The notes below the pieces were generated by a model. It was not told where the DNA came from, searched no databases, and was given only the letters and a program-made list of their open reading frames with translations. From NCBI GenBank assembly GCA_035771165.1, contig JAWNZC010000348.1:4114501-4178500 (forward strand): a DNA stretch of 64,000 nucleotides, read 5' to 3'. This stretch comes from Paragorgia papillata. Taxonomy: Eukaryota > Cnidaria > Anthozoa > Scleralcyonacea > Coralliidae. Shown piece after piece: positions 38,901 to 64,000 of this stretch (position 1 is its first letter; the number at the start of each line of letters is the position of its first letter). Both the position numbers and the translations under genes were made by a program.

Positions 38901-40295
38901 CTCCGATGTCTAAATACATCCAAGCTGGTTAAAAAAATACTCAGCTTTGTCTCGTACATTCAACCTGCTTAGCTGTATTTAAAGGTCAACTAAACCTTTT
39001 GAAGTTATATTTTCTTCTGAAAGGATTGTCATCTAACTTAGCAAAAGTAAAGAAAAAATGAATTTCGAGGTAAAGAAAATAATTTATCAGCGAAGCCTTC
39101 TAAAAGGCTACGTTTACACGGTACTGGACGAATTCGAGACCGGTCTCGAATTCGTCCTATTTCGCCGTGTAAACAGGTGGAACCGTACTAATTTGAGAAC
39201 GGTTCTGAATTTGTCTTCCGTGTAAACAGGCGGAACCGTACTAATTTGAGACCGGTTCCGAATTCGTCTGGTTACCGTGTAAACGGGGTCTAATGTCTTC
39301 TTGAAGCATGACCGTGTTTCTAGGAGAATGGGTACTCCATTGTCTTTGACGTCAAACCGGTAAAACACACCAATCACCTTGTTTGTTACCGGTATGACAT
39401 CACAGGGTACTAGTACCAGCCTTTATTTCGACGGTCGTCGTTCACACAAGTTCAGCAAAAGGAGCAAAAACTCAAACTTAGACAGTTTTACTTTATTAAA
39501 GTGGAACCGAGTGACTGCATTCGATTATTTCTTCGGTTTTAGATTGAACTTTTCCGACTTTAATGGAAAATAGAATAACCTGGAAACGTATATAGTTGCC
39601 CTTTAAAATCGGAGGACAAACACTGACTTGTGTTGGATATATTACGTTTTGACCATGCAGGGGCGTCGCTAGAGGGATCACTTGATGGGGGACGAGTCTC
39701 AACTCCTCTCTTTAAGACCAATTTTGAGATTTCAGATTTAGTGACTGAAATATCTCAAATACCTGAGAATTTTTGCAATACACAACAATTCAGACACGAC
39801 AGAACTATTTTTTGTCCAGGCACTTTACTAAATATATTTGCAATTAACGTGTAGTAACATAATACTTTGTCAATTTGTTCTCCAAATTATCTTGGTACCA
39901 TACTGGTTTGATAAAAAGTTTTTGAAAAAAATAATTTTAGATTTTCTTAAAAGTGCACTCATAATTCAGGAAATGCTATTACAAAGACCAAACTTTTACA
40001 ATTCCTTTCCCCCAAATTGTCATATATTTTTTTCTGTCTTCTAAATGTTGAATAGTTATTATCTGCAGACTGTAGTTTTCTGAATCTAGTTCATATAGTG
40101 TTAGTATAATTGGTAACATTACTTGCCTCTTTCATATACTATATAGGTCCTATGGTATGCAAACATAGTGATGGATCATGGCATTTGACCGGAATCACAA
40201 GCTGGGGAAGGGGATGTGCATCGCCACGCTATTATGGCGTTTACGCCCATGTTGGTAATCTTTATTCCTGGATCAACCAAATAACTGGATTGTAA
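17314..40295 (+). CDS. Secreted tandem MAM-S1 serine protease, 15 exons
   Basis: Exons: 17314-17377, 19177-19308, 23267-23502, 25063-25198, 25967-26173, 26271-26369, 27780-27893, 29502-29617, 30013-30343, 32793-32927, 35041-35288, 36058-36438, 36993-37194, 38556-38753, 40147-40295. They sum to 2748 nt, 915 residues plus TAA, with matching phases and GT-AG borders throughout. Domain order: signal peptide 1-19; MAM1 22-171 (Cys 24, 32, 95, 171); short Pro-rich linker; S1 protease 1, mature start V202 after K201, triad H244/D290/S386, S380 at pocket position 189; Pro-rich 442-478; MAM2 479-633 (Cys 481, 489, 553, 633); Pro-rich 639-666; S1 protease 2, mature start I682 after K681, triad H722/D772/S865, D859 at 189. 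The first pocket (S189, G409 at 216, T421 at 226) is chymotrypsin/elastase-like; the second (D189, G216, G226) is trypsin-like. C192-C310 and C669-C792 would hold each propeptide to its protease. Role and substrates are unknown; secretion, digestion or matrix processing is an inference. Confidence 0.92.
17401..17444. repeat. (TA)n at the border of a ribozyme-bearing insertion
   Basis: A TA microsatellite directly abuts the hammerhead copy at 17445. More TA runs follow at about 17511-17528, 17681-17733 and 17873-17916. Confidence 0.85.
17445..17502 (-). ncRNA. Type I hammerhead ribozyme, family 1, copy 1
   Basis: All 58 positions are identical to the copies at 54513-54570 and 54946-55003, where base pairing is described. 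Here the ribozyme is on the minus strand, antisense to the protease gene whose intron 1 holds it. Predicted cleavage is between 17457 and 17456 on that strand. It is embedded in TA repeats and the rest of the element is missing or short. Confidence 0.85.
17735..17868. mobile_element. MITE-B copy 3
   Basis: It carries AATCGAAATATAGTACGG, TACTGCCGAAACAGAGAACG and CTAACGTTTCGGC in intron 1 of the protease gene, inserted between TA repeats. Confidence 0.6.
18141..18258. mobile_element. MITE-A copy 2 (reverse, internally deleted)
   Basis: GGTGGTGAAACAATACGAAA and the terminal GAAAACGATC match the reverse complement of 3589-3758. The block with the GGCGGCCATATTGG motifs is missing. Confidence 0.6.
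18785..19155. repeat. (TTTGA)n then (TAATTT)n array
   Basis: About 37 near-perfect TAATTT hexamers (roughly 18925-19153) follow a degenerate TTTGATT array. The array ends 21 bp before the exon 2 acceptor and thus occupies the normal branch-point and pyrimidine-tract zone. Open frames across it are artefacts of the repeat. Confidence 0.9.
19177..19308 (+). CDS. MAM-protease exon 2: start of MAM1
   Basis: Acceptor TTTTTAG, donor GGTAAA, phase 1 in and out. It encodes the MAM start with NCNF, C32, FDWT and [10 protein letters not shown], typical of the family. Confidence 0.92.
19525..20017. mobile_element. Foldback in intron 2
   Basis: Inverted arms of about 50 bp (GCAAAAATAATCCCTGCTG and its mirror near 20000) enclose CGTCGGATGCTGGCAGA-type text. 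Borders and target duplication are unresolved. Confidence 0.5.
20369..20450 (+). pseudogene. LINE ORF2 C-terminal remnant, 5' part
   Basis: It encodes [16 protein letters not shown], the conserved segment after the reverse transcriptase in CR1/L2-type LINEs (normally HITPxLKxLHWLPV). The frame continues at 21151 once the foldback 20455-21146 and one TTAA are removed. The 5' portion of the LINE is absent. Confidence 0.65.
20455..21146. mobile_element. TTAA-targeting foldback element inside a LINE
   Basis: Arms of nearly 300 bp start GGTCTTCGTTAAGG and converge near 20800. Both sides carry TTAA (20451-20454 and 21147-21150). The host LINE reading frame runs straight through when the element and one TTAA are excised, which fixes the borders. 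There are no transposase motifs. Confidence 0.8.
21147..21470 (+). pseudogene. LINE ORF2 C-terminal remnant, 3' part
   Basis: It encodes [17 protein letters not shown] and later LWNYI and FKKHLKTFL, the conserved tail of CR1/L2-type ORF2 (usually LLTYKALNGLAPxYL ... LWNSLP ... FKxxLKTxLF). A stop follows at about 21430 with a short AT-rich 3' end. It is a 5'-truncated copy with no nuclease or polymerase part. Confidence 0.75.
21554..22655. repeat. 1.1-kb (ACTACC/ACTGCC)n satellite
   Basis: Hexamer array mixing ACTACC, ACTGCC and occasional ATTACC units. A spacer block GCCATGCACTTCCACTTCCA interrupts it three times (about 22277, 22401 and 22573), so whole segments have been duplicated. Long Ser-Gly, Val and His frames across it are repeat artefacts. 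Confidence 0.92.
23267..23502 (+). CDS. MAM-protease exon 3: central MAM1
   Basis: Acceptor TTTTAG, donor AGGTAAAG, phase 1 to 0. It encodes YYIYTEAS, C95 and [15 protein letters not shown], the conserved central MAM strands. Confidence 0.93.
23764..24040 (-). mobile_element. 5S-rRNA-derived SINE copy
   Basis: Read on the minus strand it has the 5S-like GTTAGCACTTGGATGGGTGA and the downstream body ending CCAGTCCTTTATCC. The 5' part of the 5S head is missing. It lies in intron 3 of the protease gene, in reverse orientation. Confidence 0.75.
24061..24220. mobile_element. MITE with GGGCCAGGTAACCACTAA ends
   Basis: Inverted ends of about 28 bp (ATATGGGCCAGGTAACCACT and mirror) with a 100-bp interior carrying an ATTGG box. 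It follows the SINE within about 20 bp. Confidence 0.65.
25063..25198 (+). CDS. MAM-protease exon 4: end of MAM1 and Pro-rich linker
   Basis: Acceptor AACTAG, donor GGTAAGT, phase 0 to 1. It encodes [21 protein letters not shown] and C171, followed by [11 protein letters not shown]. Confidence 0.93.
25398..25806. mobile_element. MITE with GGTTTTCACTAGCG ends
   Basis: Inverted ends AAGCTTGGTTTTCACTAGCG and the mirror at 25785-25806. The interior is rich in GGAAGCGGAGTCGGAAGCGG-type repeats in both orientations. Confidence 0.65.
25967..26173 (+). CDS. MAM-protease exon 5: S1 protease 1, activation site and catalytic His
   Basis: Acceptor CCGACAG, donor GGTTAGT, phase 1 to 1. It encodes C192, the K201-VVSG activation site, SWPWQV and TAAHC with H244. 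Confidence 0.94.
26271..26369 (+). CDS. MAM-protease exon 6: S1 protease 1, catalytic Asp
   Basis: Acceptor CTTTAG, donor GGTATGT, phase 1 to 1. It encodes [19 protein letters not shown] with D290. Confidence 0.92.
26566..26662. repeat. MITE-C family copy
   Basis: AACACTTTGAAGCCTGA and CTAACGTCAGACGATTTTAT match the family at 165-260 and 34843-34935. The inverted end is TTTCAAAGTGTTAA. Confidence 0.55.
26671..26711. mobile_element. MITE-A left-end fragment
   Basis: GGTTTTCATTTGACGTCACG plus GCGGCCATATTGGTTCACCG match the left end of MITE-A; the rest is absent. Confidence 0.6.
26759..27533. mobile_element. TTAA-targeting foldback element
   Basis: TTAA flanks both sides (26755-26758 and 27534-27537). 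Arms of about 245 bp start AGTGGCACTACGACGAAAAA and are mirrored almost fully. The spacer is about 280 bp and has no transposase features. Both arms hold TGACGTCA palindromes. Confidence 0.78.
27780..27893 (+). CDS. MAM-protease exon 7: S1 protease 1 middle
   Basis: Acceptor TTCAAG, donor GGTAAA, phase 1 to 1. It encodes ALIKLS, SPVCLP with C310 (disulfide partner of C192) and ECYVTG. Confidence 0.9.
28049..28194. mobile_element. Small foldback
   Basis: Inverted ends AACAATGTCTAAATAT and mirror, with further inverted similarity inside. Confidence 0.5.
28205..28401. mobile_element. MITE with CTCGTTCCCAGAGCC ends
   Basis: The ends AATCTCGTTCCCAGAGCCCA and the mirror at the right enclose a second inverted block (GCTCTGGGATAATCCGTTCA). 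The terminal text is related to the ends of the 5745-6332 element. Confidence 0.6.
28886..29338. repeat. (AAAC)n array with duplicated interruption
   Basis: About 450 bp of AAAC tetramers. The interruption CGAGCAATCGAATCAAC with adjoining GAAC units occurs twice (about 29073 and 29226), so a segment of the array was copied. Cys-Leu-Phe-Val and Thr-Asn-Lys-Gln frames here are artefacts. Confidence 0.93.
29502..29617 (+). CDS. MAM-protease exon 8: S1 protease 1
   Basis: Acceptor TTGGCAG, donor GGTAAAT, phase 1 to 0. It encodes [15 protein letters not shown] and C-K-Q-H-M up to TPQM. Confidence 0.92.
29765..29902. mobile_element. MITE with TTCGGTAGATGTTCG ends
   Basis: Inverted arms of about 54 bp (TTCGGTAGATGTTCGCCAAG, then CTCAGAAAAGATTTCT) fill almost the whole 138 bp. 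Confidence 0.65.
30013..30343 (+). CDS. MAM-protease exon 9: S1 protease 1 catalytic Ser and Pro-rich linker
   Basis: Acceptor TTATAG, donor GGTACAG, phase 0 to 1. It encodes [17 protein letters not shown] with S386, [22 protein letters not shown] and then a Pro/Thr/Arg-rich tail. [10 protein letters not shown] with Ser at 189 resembles chymotrypsin; T-V-F-A-R-V resembles elastase. Confidence 0.95.
30723..31605. mobile_element. Foldback in intron 9
   Basis: The left block (CAAATGGAACTACTGTGAAA, CGACTCTATTTCAAAGTC, GGCCATGTAAAAAAATAT) is mirrored at 31530-31605. The interior is about 650 bp and non-coding. Confidence 0.55.
32180..32780. repeat. (GATAT)n/(GGTAT)n arrays
   Basis: Pentamer arrays at about 32196-32285 and 32570-32765 end close to the exon 10 acceptor. 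A palindromic element (32293-32388) sits between them. Confidence 0.88.
32293..32388. repeat. Palindromic element, GCGAGC core
   Basis: Arms GATAAAGCATGAGCAGCCGA and mirror, centre GGCGAGCTGCAAGCGAGCC. It belongs by structure to a class also seen at 38189-38296, 54060-54180 and 61182-61328. Confidence 0.6.
32793..32927 (+). CDS. MAM-protease exon 10: start of MAM2
   Basis: Acceptor TATTTTAG, donor GGTAAGG, phase 1 to 1. It encodes C481, [17 protein letters not shown] and [10 protein letters not shown]; same phase and border position as exon 2. Confidence 0.94.
33335..33680. mobile_element. Inverted-repeat element carrying a hammerhead
   Basis: Left block: tandem 33-bp units (AATCATGTATAAAAACATCG...) followed by CAGAAGAAAGAAATAAAAAT and AAGATATGTAACGT. 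The mirror of this follows at 33598-33680. The centre holds the second hammerhead. Inverted flanks around a ribozyme recall the pseudo-LTRs of Penelope-like elements, but no polymerase is present. Confidence 0.6.
33523..33566 (+). ncRNA. Type I hammerhead ribozyme, family 2
   Basis: Stem I pairs CCUG (33524-33527) with CAGG (33562-33565), with a flanking U-G pair. CUGAUGA is 33528-33534. Stem II is GACC (33535-33538) with GGUC (33546-33549), extended inside by AUGC/GCAU. GAAA is 33550-33553. Stem III is ACG with CGU, and cleavage is predicted after GUC at 33561. The strand is the sense strand of the protease gene (intron 10). The 2-nt stem III loop is very tight, as in short retroelement hammerheads. 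Confidence 0.75.
33682..34031. mobile_element. Foldback in intron 10
   Basis: Arms of about 150 bp (TACTGGCGGTAGTTAGTAAG and mirror; AAATTCGTTGAAGAAAAGGT). Both arms contain TATGACGTC-type motifs. It starts at the end of the hammerhead-bearing element. Confidence 0.7.
34680..34746. repeat. Hairpin, 26-bp arms
   Basis: ATGAGAAAATTTTTCATGAT continues to TTTCTA and is mirrored exactly after a short loop. Confidence 0.7.
34843..34935. repeat. MITE-C family copy
   Basis: AACCCTTTGAGACCTGAA and CTCCAGACGATTTTACTCGT, closing with TTTAAAGGGTTAA, the inverted end. This is the best preserved copy of the family. Confidence 0.65.
35041..35288 (+). CDS. MAM-protease exon 11: central MAM2
   Basis: Acceptor AACTTAG, donor CGTAAGT, phase 1 to 0. 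It encodes SYAFIETS, C553 and [15 protein letters not shown]. Border positions match exon 3. Confidence 0.94.
35651..35988. mobile_element. Two small foldbacks in intron 11
   Basis: First: 35651-35780 with arms AATAAATATCAATGCCCAGC and mirror. Second: 35886-35988 with TAACGATAATTTTTAACGCA and mirror. They are separate elements by sequence. Confidence 0.55.
36058..36438 (+). CDS. MAM-protease exon 12: end of MAM2, Pro-rich linker, S1 protease 2 start
   Basis: Acceptor ATTTAG, donor GGTAAT, phase 0 to 0. It encodes [21 protein letters not shown]633, repeated TPGPP units, C669, the K681-IVGG activation site and TAAHC with H722. One exon here does the work of exons 4 and 5 in the first half. Confidence 0.95.
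36538..36976. repeat. GC-rich palindrome and inverted pair in intron 12
   Basis: GCCCGCGCGGGCGGGG at about 36540-36556 is a local GC-rich palindrome in AT-rich surroundings. A separate inverted pair, TAGGTTAGTTACCTC and its mirror, spans 36897-36976. Confidence 0.4.
36993..37194 (+). CDS. MAM-protease exon 13: S1 protease 2, catalytic Asp
   Basis: Acceptor TTTACAG, donor GGTAAAC, phase 0 to 1. It encodes IRVGEH, VHPNYN, DYDVAII with D772 and C792. Confidence 0.93.
37213..37280. repeat. Hairpin, TGTGGAAACA family
   Basis: TATAGATTATTTTTGTGGAA and its mirror. A related element lies at 61738-61825 in the ABCG gene. Confidence 0.6.
37788..37918. mobile_element. MITE with TACCCTGGT ends
   Basis: TACCCTGGTCCCAGAGGTTT and mirror ending ACCAGGGTA. 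A nested inverted pair AGCGGTAAGACGAGAGAG lies in the centre. Confidence 0.65.
38189..38296. repeat. Palindromic element, TTCGCCTGCGGCTCG core
   Basis: Arms GGGCATAAATATGTTTTTGG and mirror with a GC-rich centre. Same structural class as 32293-32388 and 61182-61328. Confidence 0.6.
38307..38521. mobile_element. Harbinger-type MITE
   Basis: Ends GGGACCGATTACATGGAGA and mirror, flanked by TAA at 38304-38306 and 38522-38524. It ends 34 bp before exon 14. Confidence 0.72.
38556..38753 (+). CDS. MAM-protease exon 14: S1 protease 2 with catalytic Ser
   Basis: Acceptor ATTTAG, donor GGTAAGA, phase 1 to 1. It encodes [33 protein letters not shown] with D859 (189) and S865. The intron falls inside GDSGG-P. 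Confidence 0.95.
39106..39290. mobile_element. MITE, Harbinger-like, with internal repeats
   Basis: Ends GGCTACGTTTACACGG and CCGTGTAAACGGGGTC. Inside, GTGTAAACAGGYGGAACCGT and the GAGACCGGTCTCGAATTCGT type are repeated. TAA follows the right end; the left side is AAA. Confidence 0.55.
39291..40146. other. Remainder of intron 14
   Basis: No gene. CAGGGGCGTCGCTAGAGG at about 39658 looks like a solitary hAT-type terminus, but no partner end was found nearby. The rest is AT-rich without visible structure. Confidence 0.4.
40147..40295 (+). CDS. MAM-protease exon 15: S1 protease 2 C-terminus
   Basis: Acceptor TATATAG, phase 1 in. It encodes [22 protein letters not shown] (G216 and G226 of a trypsin pocket), WINQITGL and TAA. 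Confidence 0.95.
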
Positions 40296-40379
40296 TTCAA
40301 ACGGTATTGCAAAAGAAAAATGATCACACTGAATTTTAATTCATAGTGAGATATGTTTGCTGTAAAATTGAAGTAAACA

Positions 40380-40385
40380 AATAAA
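40380..40385 (+). promoter_or_regulatory. Polyadenylation signal, MAM-protease gene
   Basis: AATAAA 85 bp after the stop codon, followed by T-rich sequence. Confidence 0.7.
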
Positions 40386-40400
40386 GAAATTAAACTAAAC

Positions 40401-40422
40401 TTTATTTGTTAGATATTTTATT
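40401..40422 (-). promoter_or_regulatory. Polyadenylation signals, ABCG gene
   Basis: Two AATAAA hexamers on the minus strand (40406-40401 and 40422-40417), about 310-330 bp after the ABCG stop. They sit about 20-40 bp from the opposing signal of the protease gene. Confidence 0.6.
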
Positions 40423-40734
40423 GAAAATATTGTATAGCGTAATAAGTTTGATTTGAAAGCAAAAGAAAAAAGGTTGAGGCGCGTATTTAGCGCGTTTTTA
40501 AGTTATTAGCTATATCTTGTGTCATAAATGACAAAGATGCATAGCGCACGAAATATACCATGCCAGTTCCCATGCCACGTTTGATACCATGCTTGCATGC
40601 ATGCATGTACGCCGGCTTTTCTCATCGGAACTATTAAAAAACCATCGATTATTTCGGCTGTTTCTTGGCAAGTTTCTTTGTCAGATAAAATTTGAAACCG
40701 AAAGAACACAGACAGACAATGTTCCTTTTCTTTC

Positions 40735-63641
<22,907 letters not shown>

Positions 63642-64000
63642 CTAAACGTGACATACTATAAGAATCGCACTTTGTAAGAATAACAGGTTCCGATGTTTAA
63701 TTACAAGGTACATGCATGTATATATTACATGAAGTGATTATAACCAACAAAATATTGATGAAACAAAAGGAAAAAATGAAACAAAGGGAAAATAAAGGAA
63801 CTTTTTAATAAATATTGGAACACTTGATGCCACTAATTCGAAATCACTGGTAAAAAATTCACAAGTTTTCTACAACAATGTAGAAACTATGCATAGAATC
63901 CACTAAGAACGTTTTACTATTGTATTTTTGGGTTTTTTTTACTCTACCCATCATGGTTTGTAATATGACTGATTAACAACTAACAAGAAAGATTATTGTT
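63642..64000. other. Window end: part of an ABCG intron
   Basis: No exon of the missing NBD N-terminal part (Walker A) was found here. Confidence 0.45.

Noticed and set aside
39658..39680. hAT-type terminus CAGGGGCGTCGCTAGAGG
   Set aside because: No inverted partner or 8-bp duplication was found within several kilobases, so no element is called.

Overview
The window is nuclear DNA of an early-branching, probably cnidarian (anthozoan-like) animal. It is AT-rich, its genes are split by GT-AG introns of 0.1-6 kb, and the introns and spacers are packed with small non-autonomous transposons and microsatellites. The lineage call is an inference from gene content and repeat style, not from a marker gene.

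Three protein genes can be read. (1) An intron-poor class A GPCR with biogenic-amine-receptor features, minus strand, 7293-8456. (2) A 15-exon plus-strand gene, 17314-40295, for a secreted 915-residue protease: signal peptide, MAM domain, S1 protease with a chymotrypsin/elastase-type pocket, Pro-rich linker, second MAM domain, Pro-rich linker, S1 protease with a trypsin-type pocket. All exon phases agree and both catalytic triads are complete. (3) The last 15 exons (457 residues) of a white-like ABCG half-transporter on the minus strand, 63641 down to 40735; its 5' part lies beyond the right edge. Genes 2 and 3 converge and their polyadenylation signals lie within about 40 bp of each other.

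The left 17 kb is mostly intergenic and made of dead or non-autonomous elements: a hAT-like element (440-1577), a pogo/Tigger-like element (4186-4753), Harbinger-like and TTAA-targeting MITEs, and several foldbacks. The introns of genes 2 and 3 hold the same families plus a LINE tail split by a foldback element, a 1.1-kb hexamer satellite, 5S-rRNA-derived SINEs, tRNA-derived SINEs and long simple repeats. Two near-identical Mutator-like elements (49687-51613 and 57463-59475) sit in opposite orientation in the ABCG gene, each with an exact 9-bp target duplication.

The most notable signal is a set of complete type I hammerhead self-cleaving ribozymes: one sequence in three identical copies (17445-17502, 54513-54570, 54946-55003) and a second, unrelated one at 33523-33566. 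Every core position (CUGAUGA, GAAA, GUC) and all three stems can be paired by eye. Copies lie in sense orientation inside introns of both multi-exon genes, which suggests retrozyme or Penelope-type retroelements.
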